From JAOPZW01 sp036555665 (GTDB taxonomy: Bacteria; Actinomycetota; Thermoleophilia; Solirubrobacterales; Solirubrobacteraceae), in assembly GCA_036555665.1 (NCBI GenBank), contig DATBKW010000205.1, forward strand, positions 1 through 6,016: 6,016 bases of DNA, given 5' to 3'. How positions within the stretch are numbered: position 1 is the stretch's first letter; the number at the start of each line of letters is the position of its first letter. Shown here piece by piece: positions 1 to 4,981 of this stretch. The notes beneath the pieces are model-generated. The model ran no database searches, was not told where the DNA came from, and was given only the letters and a program-made list of their open reading frames with translations. Made by a program: the position numbers and the translations under genes.

Positions 1-1
1 C

Positions 2-100
2 GCCCAGCCGGGTCCCGCGCCGGCCTCGTGCCGGCGGCCTGCCCCGGTGGTCGGGAGTGTCGACGCCACCCAGGCACAAGACACAAGTCCTGGGACGTAG
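2..100 (+). CDS. Possible 3' end of a CDS entering from the left edge
   Basis: Frame 2 is open from the window edge to two consecutive TAG stops (98-100 and 101-103). It would encode a 32-residue Ala/Pro-rich tail ending in QAQDTSPGT. Third positions are mostly G or C and the double stop is followed about 30 bp later by a strong hairpin, which is the layout expected for a gene end. There is no recognisable domain, and a 99-base open stretch in such GC-rich DNA can arise by chance. No function can be assigned. The alternative is that the segment is simply intergenic. Confidence 0.22.
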   Translation, partial: AQPGPAPASCRRPAPVVGSVDATQAQDTSPGT

Positions 101-129
101 TAGTTCAGTGGTGATCCATGACCGGGCGG

Positions 130-158
130 CGCCGGGCGAGCTACGGGCTCGCCCGGCG
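130..158. terminator. Perfect 12-bp hairpin, probable (bidirectional) terminator
   Basis: CGCCGGGCGAGC (130-141) and GCTCGCCCGGCG (147-158) are exact reverse complements separated by the 5-nt loop TACGG. The stem is almost all G:C. It lies 28 bp beyond the stop of the minus-strand 66-aa gene, and also downstream of the possible plus-strand gene end at 100. Neither side has a T-tract, which is common for high-GC actinobacterial terminators. Being symmetrical, it could serve both strands. A protein-binding palindrome is less likely at a gene end. Confidence 0.7.
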
Positions 159-185
159 ACTTCCGCCCGTACCTCGCGCGCGTCG

Positions 186-386
186 TCACGCGGCGTGTGC
201 GATGTGACGCTCGCGCGCGATACCACCCTCGCCGTCGAAGGCGGTCAGCGAGACCGTGCGATCGCCCCGGCGCACCTCCACGATGAGGCCCCACGCACGC
301 CTGTGCACGCGGACCTCTGCGCCGGGCCAGCGCAGGCGCAGGCGCGCAATCAGCCTCGCTTGATCGGTGGTGAGCTCGAGCGCCAC
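186..386 (-). CDS. Small hypothetical protein (66 aa), downstream of ohr
   Basis: I do not recognise this gene. It starts with GTG at 386 and ends with TGA at 186-188. The 66-residue product is basic and shows an N-terminal amphipathic stretch (LTTDQARLIARLRLRWPG, about residues 5-22). An alternating pattern follows that looks like beta strands (EVRVHRRAWGLIVEVRRGD, about 24-42, then RTVSLTAFDGEGG). There are no cysteines, signal peptide or membrane segment. Codon third positions are strongly G/C, which supports real coding. It lies 62 bp downstream of ohr on the same strand and before a strong hairpin, so it may be co-transcribed with ohr. No good Shine-Dalgarno sequence precedes the GTG, and the start is the weakest part of the call. 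A chance ORF cannot be excluded. Confidence 0.5.
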   Translation of the reverse strand: MALELTTDQARLIARLRLRWPGAEVRVHRRAWGLIVEVRRGDRTVSLTAFDGEGGIARERHIAHAA

Positions 387-434
387 GACACCAGTGTGCG
401 CGTGGGCGCTGAAGGCCCGATATGGCGTGTTTCA

Positions 435-449
435 ACTCTTTGTAAGAGT
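435..449. repeat. Short perfect inverted repeat across the ohr stop codon
   Basis: ACTCTT (435-440) and AAGAGT (444-449) are exact reverse complements around the loop TGT. The repeat overlaps the last base of the ohr stop codon (449-451). It sits about 50 bp before the start of the downstream 66-aa gene, in a locally AT-richer patch. It could be a weak attenuating hairpin or an operator. With only 6-bp arms and mixed base pairs it would make a weak RNA terminator. Confidence 0.35.
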
Positions 450-904
450 CACTGCTCGACCGGGACGGGCGCGCCGTTCGCGGTCAGCGTGACGTCGATG
501 TTGCCGCGCGTCGCGTTGGAGTACGGGCACACGCGATGGGCCGCCTGCACGAGCCCGACGGCCTGGTCGGGGTCGACCGACGGCAGCGTCACGTCGAGCT
601 CGACGCCGAGGCGAAAGGTCCGCTCGTCGGTGGGCAGCAGGCTCACGCGCGAGTCGATCGCGACGTCGGCCACCTCCAGGCGCTCGCGGCGGGCCGCGAC
701 GCCGAGCGCGCCTTCGAAGCACGCTGCGTAGCCGACCGCGAAGAGCTGCTCGGGGTTGGTGCCGCCGCCCTCGCCGCCCAGCTCGGGCGGCGTGCGCAAC
801 TGCACGTCGAGCGCCCCGTCGTCGCTGCGCCCGTGGCCGTTTGAGCGCCCGCCCGTCACGTTTGCGCGCGCCGTGTAGAGGACCCTGCCCGTGCTCGTGG
901 CCAT
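449..904 (-). CDS. ohr: Organic hydroperoxide resistance protein, OsmC/Ohr family
   Basis: This 151-aa protein is the usual length for Ohr, a cytosolic thiol peroxidase that reduces organic and fatty-acid hydroperoxides with electrons from lipoylated proteins (family knowledge). The key residues are all visible: Arg20 in TGGRSNG, Glu52 in TNPEQLFA, the peroxidatic Cys62 in GYAACFEGAL and the resolving Cys126 in CPYSNATRGN. This spacing matches characterised Ohr proteins (Arg19/Glu51/Cys61/Cys125) offset by one, and separates Ohr from the broader OsmC group. ATG 904 fits the family N-terminus (ATSTGRVLYTARANVTGGR). A longer open frame to 1189 only crosses the neighbour's antisense strand. A TANNNT -10 box lies 7 nt upstream, suggesting a leaderless mRNA. 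No MarR-type OhrR regulator is in the window, although a palindrome lies upstream at 950-962. Confidence 0.96.
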   Translation of the reverse strand: MATSTGRVLYTARANVTGGRSNGHGRSDDGALDVQLRTPPELGGEGGGTNPEQLFAVGYAACFEGALGVAARRERLEVADVAIDSRVSLLPTDERTFRLGVELDVTLPSVDPDQAVGLVQAAHRVCPYSNATRGNIDVTLTANGAPVPVEQ

Positions 905-911
905 GCCTCGA

Positions 912-917
912 ACCCTA
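912..917 (-). promoter_or_regulatory. Candidate -10 box (TAGGGT) for leaderless ohr transcript
   Basis: Read on the minus strand, TAGGGT fits the actinobacterial TANNNT -10 consensus. It is followed by 7 nt and then the ohr ATG at 904, placing the predicted transcription start at or within a base or two of the start codon. No Shine-Dalgarno sequence is present, as expected for a leaderless message. The -35 region is not recognisable. Confidence 0.5.
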
Positions 918-949
918 GCGCTCGCTGCGCCGCTGCCGACGCACCGAAA

Positions 950-962
950 ACTTGCCGCAAGT
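950..962. promoter_or_regulatory. Candidate operator palindrome ACTTGC-C-GCAAGT
   Basis: The arms ACTTGC (950-955) and GCAAGT (957-962) are perfect inverted repeats around one central base. The site lies in the divergent region between ohr (start 904) and the zinc-ribbon gene (ATG 991), 46-58 bp upstream of the ohr start codon. The size and symmetry suit a dimeric regulator such as a MarR-type protein. Assigning it to OhrR is only inference from the neighbouring ohr gene, and no regulator gene is present here. Confidence 0.4.
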
Positions 963-990
963 GTCGGCCCGTGCAGGCGTTTCAGACCAC

Positions 991-1314
991 ATGCGACGTC
1001 TGTTCGACTCCGCGCTCGGCCGCGATCTCCGCTACTGCCCCAACTGCCGCCGGCCGTTCGTCGCCCCGCGCGGAATCCTCGCCAGCGGCGATGACGGCCT
1101 GCACGCGGTCGACCTCGCATGCGCGAACTGCGACTGGTCGGCGATCGAGCTGCACGGCAGCGAGCGCCTGGGCGCCCTTGACCGCGCATTGGACCGCGAC
1201 ACTGCGCAGATCGCGGCCAACGCGCGGGCGCTGGCGCTGAGCCTCGAGCTCGACCGGATCGATCGCTTCGCGGCCGCCCTGCACGCCGGCCACATCCTGC
1301 CCGAGGACTTCTGA
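991..1314 (+). CDS. Small zinc-ribbon protein of unknown function (107 aa)
   Basis: From ATG 991 the product has 107 residues. The N-terminal half carries two CxxC knuckles, Cys16/Cys19 (YCPNC) and Cys44/Cys47 (ACANC), spaced like a structural zinc ribbon. The C-terminal half, from about residue 56, is predicted helical (GALDRALDRDTAQIAANA...), ending with RIDRFAAALHAGHILPEDF. No enzyme motif, signal peptide or membrane segment is seen. I do not recognise a named family; a nucleic-acid- or protein-binding role is only a guess from the zinc ribbon. In-frame TTG 952 and GTG 961 could extend it by 13 or 10 residues, but both fall in the upstream palindrome and lack a ribosome-binding site, so ATG 991 is preferred. 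It is divergent from ohr and convergent, with an 8-bp gap, with the AI-2E-type transporter. Confidence 0.8.
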   Translation: MRRLFDSALGRDLRYCPNCRRPFVAPRGILASGDDGLHAVDLACANCDWSAIELHGSERLGALDRALDRDTAQIAANARALALSLELDRIDRFAAALHAGHILPEDF

Positions 1315-1322
1315 GGCGTTCG

Positions 1323-2387
1323 CTAGCCGTTCGGGGCCGCCAGGACGCGCATCTCCTGGCGGTAGCGCCACCACTCCATCACGGCGATCTGCAGCGCCGC
1401 AGCGAACGGGATGGCCAGCAGGGCCCCGAGGATCCCGAACAGCGTGGAGCCGAAGAGCACGGCGACCAGCGTGACGAACGGGTTGAGGTCCACCGCGCGG
1501 CGCTGGATCTGGGGCTGGATGACCGAGTTCTCCAGCTGCTGGTAGATGACGGCCCAGATGACCCAGATGATCGTGTCGATCGGGAAGTCGGCGAACAAGG
1601 TGACGATGCCGACGAGGATCGCGGCGAGCGTCGCACCGACCAGGGGGATGAGATCGGCGACGCCGACGAGCACGGCGAGCGGGCCGGCGAACGGAATGCC
1701 GAGGAGCGTCATGACGATGAACCCGGTGAGCCCCGCGATGGTCGCCTGGGCCAGCGCGCCGGCGACGTAGTTGCCCACCGCGGCGCTGATGCGGTCGACC
1801 GCGGCCTCGAGGCGTTCAACGTGGTCGGGTGGTCGCAGCGCGATCGCGCGGCTCACCCACCGCCGTCCGTTGGCGACCATGAAGACCGACAGGATGAGGA
1901 TCGTCACGCCGGCGAAGATCGAGTTGACCAGACCGACGCCGAGGTCCTTGAGGGTGTTCGCAGCGGTGCCCGCCCTCGAGGGCAGCTTCTGCGCCTCCTC
2001 CTCGAGCTTGGTGATCACGCCGTAGTCGGCCTCGAGCTTGCGCAGGCGCCTGTTGTTCTCGACGTAGTCGCGCGCCTGCGCGGCATAGTCCGGCGCCTTG
2101 GCGGCCAGGTCGTTGATCCCGTTGACGATCGGCGGCACGAGGATCGCCCCGAGCAGCACGGGCACCAGCAGCAGCCCCAGGTAGCTGAGGAAGATCGCCA
2201 GCCCGCGGCGCATGCGGCGCGCCATGAGGTTGACCGGGCCGGACATCGCCACCGCGAGGAAGCTGGCGATGATGATCCAGCTGATCGGCTTGCGCAGCAG
2301 GTAGACGACGTAGAGCGTGATGACCACGCCCACGACGATGAGGACGATGCGCAGGATGACCCGCGGGCTGATGTCGGCGGCGCGCAT
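1323..2387 (-). CDS. AI-2E family transporter (PerM/TqsA-like membrane protein)
   Basis: The 354-aa product is a polytopic membrane protein with the layout of PF01594 (formerly UPF0118). Two N-terminal hydrophobic helices (about 10-31 and 35-50) and a third (62-86) come first. A long charged, largely helical soluble stretch follows (about 90-148), then a helix at about 153-172 and a C-terminal hydrophobic cluster (about 205-338). Family signatures seen are ADLIPLVG (244-251), ENSVIQPQI (286-294) with the conserved E-N...P, and GALLAIPFAA (321-330). Members have been linked to autoinducer-2 export or to Na+/H+ antiport, so the substrate here is unknown and the family name should not be read as quorum sensing. 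The gene starts 57 bp after the P450 stop with no promoter-like TANNNT box just upstream, so it is probably co-transcribed with the P450. The ATG has no clear Shine-Dalgarno sequence. Confidence 0.92.
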   Translation of the reverse strand: MRAADISPRVILRIVLIVVGVVITLYVVYLLRKPISWIIIASFLAVAMSGPVNLMARRMRRGLAIFLSYLGLLLVPVLLGAILVPPIVNGINDLAAKAPDYAAQARDYVENNRRLRKLEADYGVITKLEEEAQKLPSRAGTAANTLKDLGVGLVNSIFAGVTILILSVFMVANGRRWVSRAIALRPPDHVERLEAAVDRISAAVGNYVAGALAQATIAGLTGFIVMTLLGIPFAGPLAVLVGVADLIPLVGATLAAILVGIVTLFADFPIDTIIWVIWAVIYQQLENSVIQPQIQRRAVDLNPFVTLVAVLFGSTLFGILGALLAIPFAAALQIAVMEWWRYRQEMRVLAAPNG

Positions 2388-2444
2388 GCGCGGTGGCGCG
2401 CATGATCGTCGCGTCGCCGGACGGGAGGCCCACGGGGTCCCCCC

Positions 2445-3692
2445 TTACCGGCGCTGCGAGCCCGCGTGGGGTGCGGGCGGGGGCGTGGACTCTTTGAAGC
2501 GAATGGGCAGGCTGTCGAGGCCGTAGATGCCGGTCACTCCGCCGTAGACCGGCTCGCCGTCGAGCTCTAGGGTCTCGATGCGGCGAGCCAGGAAGGCCAG
2601 CCCCTCCTGCAGCTCGGCGCGCGCGAGGTTCGCGCCCAGGCAGTAGTGGATGCCGGCACCGAAGGTCGTCAGGCGCACGCCGTCGGTGCGCGTGATGTCG
2701 AAACGGTCGGGGTCCTCGACTCCGTCGCGGTTGGCCGTACACGCGGCCACCAGCACCACGGTCCCGGCCGGGAACGCGACGTCGCGAAACTCCATGTCCT
2801 CGACCACGATCCGCGCGGTGAACGGCGTGATCGGCTCGTAGCGCAGCGCCTCCTCGACCGCGCCGCGGGCGAGCTCGGCGTCGGCACGCAAGGCGGCCCA
2901 CTGGTCGGGGTGCTCGGCGAGCAGGCGAACGGCGTGCGCGAGCTGGGACTGCGTCGTGTCGACCCCGCCGATGAGGACGTTGAGGACCAGGTTGACGCAC
3001 TCGACCTCCGACAGCCGGTCGCCATCGGCCTCGGCCGCCAGCAGCGTCGAGACGAGGTCCTCGCCGGGATCGTCGCGGCGCGCGGCCAGCAGGGCCTCGG
3101 CGTACGCGTAGAACTCGACGACGGCCTCCTCGATGAGCTCGCGCTGGGTCATGAGCGCCTCGGCATCGAACTGTTTCTGGATCCAGTTGGACCAGTGGTG
3201 AAGGCGCGGTGCGTCACTCAGCGGCGCACCCATGACCGTCGCGATCATCAGCGACGGGTAGGGCTTGGCGAAGGCCTCGACGAACTCGCAGCGCCCGTCG
3301 GAGCCCACGGCATCCCAGAGCTGCTGCAGGTACGTGCGCATCGCCGGGCGCCAGCGGTCGGCGGCGCGCGGCGTGAAGGCCGGGTTGACCAGGTTGCGCA
3401 GCCGGCGGTGGTCGTCGCCGTCGATGCAGAGGATGTTGCGGCGCAGCTCCTCGGCCAGCGGGCCGGTCTCGATGCCGAACAGCTCGGCCAGCTTGCGCCC
3501 GGGGAAGGTCGTCGAGCGGCTGCGCAGGAACACCTCGGCCGCCTCGCGCTCGAGCACCATCACGCCGATCGGCGTCGCGGCCAGCCAGCCCTGCGCCCGT
3601 AGCTCGGCCATCCGTGGATGGAAGGCCGGCCCGCGCAAGGCCGGATCGGTGTAGTCGAGGACGGGCAGGTCGAGCTCTGAGACCAGCGCCAT
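2445..3692 (-). CDS. Cytochrome P450 (bacterial soluble, about 415 aa)
   Basis: This heme-thiolate monooxygenase is predicted to insert one oxygen atom from O2 into an organic substrate in the cytosol, using electrons from a ferredoxin and reductase that are not encoded here. Its 415 residues fit bacterial class I P450s. Visible motifs in order are the C-helix HRRLR (His95, Arg99), the I-helix GGVDTT (242-247) with the acid-alcohol pair Asp245/Thr246, the K-helix ExxR (Glu281-Arg284), and the heme loop FGAGIHYCLG (344-353) with ligand Cys351. The motif set is complete, so it should be active. ATG 3692 gives a normal N-terminus; the open frame continues to 4883 only as the antisense of the reductase gene. 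A TANNNT box 8 nt upstream suggests a leaderless or nearly leaderless transcript. It is divergent from the aldo/keto reductase and upstream of the transporter. The substrate cannot be read from sequence. Confidence 0.96.
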   Translation of the reverse strand: MALVSELDLPVLDYTDPALRGPAFHPRMAELRAQGWLAATPIGVMVLEREAAEVFLRSRSTTFPGRKLAELFGIETGPLAEELRRNILCIDGDDHRRLRNLVNPAFTPRAADRWRPAMRTYLQQLWDAVGSDGRCEFVEAFAKPYPSLMIATVMGAPLSDAPRLHHWSNWIQKQFDAEALMTQRELIEEAVVEFYAYAEALLAARRDDPGEDLVSTLLAAEADGDRLSEVECVNLVLNVLIGGVDTTQSQLAHAVRLLAEHPDQWAALRADAELARGAVEEALRYEPITPFTARIVVEDMEFRDVAFPAGTVVLVAACTANRDGVEDPDRFDITRTDGVRLTTFGAGIHYCLGANLARAELQEGLAFLARRIETLELDGEPVYGGVTGIYGLDSLPIRFKESTPPPAPHAGSQRR

Positions 3693-3700
3693 GGCCGGGC

Positions 3701-3706
3701 AACCTA
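3701..3706 (-). promoter_or_regulatory. Candidate -10 box (TAGGTT) for the P450 gene
   Basis: On the minus strand TAGGTT fits TANNNT and ends 8 nt before the P450 ATG (3692), predicting a leaderless or nearly leaderless transcript. No Shine-Dalgarno sequence intervenes. It lies 37 bp from the opposing -10 box of the reductase gene (3744-3749), so the two -35 regions would overlap. No -35 hexamer is recognisable. Confidence 0.45.
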
Positions 3707-3743
3707 TCCGCTGCCGGTGGTTCGCCGTGCCGGGCGGCGGGCA

Positions 3744-3749
3744 TAGAGT
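3744..3749 (+). promoter_or_regulatory. Candidate -10 box (TAGAGT) for leaderless aldo/keto reductase
   Basis: TAGAGT fits TANNNT and is followed by exactly 6 nt and then the ATG at 3756, the classic geometry for transcription starting at the A of the start codon. There is no Shine-Dalgarno sequence. A weak TTCGCC at 3721-3726 is at 17-bp spacing but matches a -35 poorly. Confidence 0.5.
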
Positions 3750-3755
3750 CGGCCC

Positions 3756-4769
3756 ATGGAGCACACCGATCTGGGGCCGCTGCGCGTCAGCCGCCTGGGC
3801 CTCGGCACGATGCTCATGGGCGGCCGCACGGCGCCCGACGAGGCCCACCGCATGCTCGATGCCTTCGTCGACGCCGGGCACAACCTCGTCGACACCGCCG
3901 ACACCTACGGCGACGGCGCCTCTGAGGAGACGCTTGCGCCGTGGCTCGCGCGGCGCCGCGCGGAGGTGGTGCTCGCGACCAAGGTCCGCTTTGCCGTGTC
4001 CGATCCCGGCGGCGAGGGCCTGGCGCCCGGTCGCATCGCGCGGGCGTGCGACGCGTCGCTGCGCCGGCTGGGCGTCGACGTCATCGACCTCTACCAGGTG
4101 CACGCGCCCGACAGCGAGGTCGCGCTGGAGGACACGCTGGCGGCGCTCGACGGCCTCGTGCGCGCCGGCAAGGTGCGCGCCGTGGGCGCCTCGAACTTCC
4201 CCGCCTGGCTGCTCGCGTGGGCGGTGGCGCTGCAGGACCGCGAGGGGCTGGCGCCCTTCGTCTCGCTGCAGCCGCAGTACTCGCTCGTCGAGCGCTCGAT
4301 CGAGACCGAGATCCTGCCCTTCTGCCGCGCAGCAGGGCTTGCCGTGCTGCCGTGGGGACCGCTGGGCGCCGGGTTCCTGACCGGCCGCTACGAGCGCGGC
4401 ACCAAGCCGCCCCCGGGGACGCGGATCGGCGACGCGCCCGAGGACGTCGAGGAGGCTTTGGACCGCCGCGGGACCGAGGCCAACTTCCGCGTGGTCGACG
4501 AGCTGAGCGCGGTGGCCGAGGAGACCGGCACCGGCCCCGCGCAGGTCGCGCTGGCGTGGCTCTGGGCCCAGCCCGGCGTCACCGCACCGATCATCGGCCC
4601 GCGGACGCTCGAGCAGCTCGAGGACCTGCTGCCCGCGGTCGAGCTCGAGCTCAGCGCCGACCAGGCGCGGCGGCTGGGACGGGCGACTGCGCCTCCGCTC
4701 GGCTATCCGGGGCGGATGCTCGCCGAGCAGAGCGAGATCGACCTGGGCCGGGTGCGGCTGCGCCGCTGA
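3756..4769 (+). CDS. Aldo/keto reductase
   Basis: This 337-aa NAD(P)H-dependent oxidoreductase is predicted to be a (beta/alpha)8 barrel that reduces aldehydes or ketones to alcohols in the cytosol. The catalytic tetrad is complete: Asp46 and Tyr51 in VDTADTYG, Lys76 in LATKV, and His116 in YQVHAPD. Cofactor-side motifs are GASNF (144-148), LQPQYSL (171-177) and IIGPRTLEQLEDLL (279-292), with Arg283 in the position that usually contacts the NADP 2'-phosphate region. The N-terminal GPLRVSRLGLGTMLMGG and the length resemble the bacterial Tas/YajO-like or Kv-beta-like AKR branch, but the substrate is not predictable. ATG 3756 is supported by the -10 box just upstream. The gene is divergently arranged 63 bp from the P450, so the two may be co-regulated or act on related compounds. 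This link is inference. Confidence 0.95.
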   Translation: MEHTDLGPLRVSRLGLGTMLMGGRTAPDEAHRMLDAFVDAGHNLVDTADTYGDGASEETLAPWLARRRAEVVLATKVRFAVSDPGGEGLAPGRIARACDASLRRLGVDVIDLYQVHAPDSEVALEDTLAALDGLVRAGKVRAVGASNFPAWLLAWAVALQDREGLAPFVSLQPQYSLVERSIETEILPFCRAAGLAVLPWGPLGAGFLTGRYERGTKPPPGTRIGDAPEDVEEALDRRGTEANFRVVDELSAVAEETGTGPAQVALAWLWAQPGVTAPIIGPRTLEQLEDLLPAVELELSADQARRLGRATAPPLGYPGRMLAEQSEIDLGRVRLRR

Positions 4770-4790
4770 TTGCAAACCGGCCCGCTGCAA

Positions 4791-4816
4791 GAAATCCTGC
4801 AATGAGCAGGAATTTC
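4791..4816. repeat. Imperfect hairpin after the reductase gene, before the riboswitch
   Basis: GAAATCCTGC (4791-4800) can pair with GCAGGAATTTC (4806-4816) through 10 base pairs with a single bulged base, around the loop AATGA. It starts 22 bp after the stop of the aldo/keto reductase and could be that gene's terminator, though no T-tract follows. It also lies immediately upstream of the candidate -10 box at 4823-4828, where a repressor or activator could bind, so an operator is the main alternative. Confidence 0.45.
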
Positions 4817-4822
4817 CCCTGA

Positions 4823-4828
4823 TAGCGT
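4823..4828 (+). promoter_or_regulatory. Candidate -10 box (TAGCGT) for the riboswitch transcript
   Basis: TAGCGT fits TANNNT and predicts a transcription start at about 4834-4837, a few bases before the first strand of the riboswitch closing stem (4840). That is the position expected if the RNA begins with the aptamer. No convincing -35 hexamer is seen at 16-19 bp spacing; the hairpin at 4791-4816 covers that region. Confidence 0.45.
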
Positions 4829-4837
4829 CGACGCTCG

Positions 4838-4973
4838 CCGCGCCGAGTCTCCTGCCTGCAAGGGCGGGGATCGGGGGAACCAATGCGAGCCGGGGAACCG
4901 GCGCGCAGGGGCGAATCGCCGCTGTCTGCGGCGTAGCGCATCGCGCGAGCCCGTCAGCTCACCCCGTAGGCGC
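4838..4973 (+). ncRNA. Cyclic di-AMP riboswitch (ydaO/yuaA class)
   Basis: The leader carries conserved blocks of the actinobacterial ydaO riboswitch in order: GGGGGAACCA (4873-4882), GGGGCGAAT (4908-4916), and CCCGTCAGCTCACC followed by CCGTAGGCG (4950-4972). Stems that can be drawn are P1 GCGCC/GGCGC (4840-4844 with 4969-4973) and CCTGCC/GGCGGG (4851-4856 with 4863-4868). A long arm spans 4884-4907, pairing TGCG and GCCGG with CCGGC and CGCA around a GGAA tetraloop, with one A-G mismatch. A further stem is CGCCGC/GCGGCG (4917-4922 with 4928-4933). The class binds c-di-AMP and normally turns expression off (family knowledge), commonly upstream of cell-wall hydrolases in Actinobacteria, as here. 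The 3' strand of P1 holds the only SD-like bases (AGG, 4968-4970) before the ATG at 4982, so ligand-stabilised P1 may hide the ribosome site; this mechanism is inference. Confidence 0.9.
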
Positions 4974-4981
4974 ACCAACCG

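Noticed and set aside
69..94. CCCAGG...CCTGGG inverted repeat containing two CACAAG copies
   Set aside because: Only 6-bp arms with a 14-nt loop, and no supporting gene context. It is likely chance in GC-rich DNA.
91..125. tRNA-like stretch GTAGTAGTTCAGTGGTGA resembling a D-arm
   Set aside because: No matching acceptor stem, anticodon arm or GTTCRA T-loop is found on either strand at tRNA distance.
57..731. Plus-strand open frame of 224 codons across the ohr region
   Set aside because: It is antisense to ohr, whose catalytic Arg/Glu/Cys/Cys are all present. The product is low-complexity Arg/Ser/Ala with no motif.
1816..3000. 394-codon minus-strand open frame across the transporter/P450 junction
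   Set aside because: It is out of frame with both recognised proteins and Arg/Pro-rich with no domain. It is a shadow frame.
3693..4883. 397-residue N-terminal extension of the P450 reading frame on the minus strand
   Set aside because: It is antisense to the aldo/keto reductase, whose tetrad and cofactor motifs are intact. The extension is Arg/Gly/Ala-rich with no domain, and the P450 N-terminus at ATG 3692 is normal.
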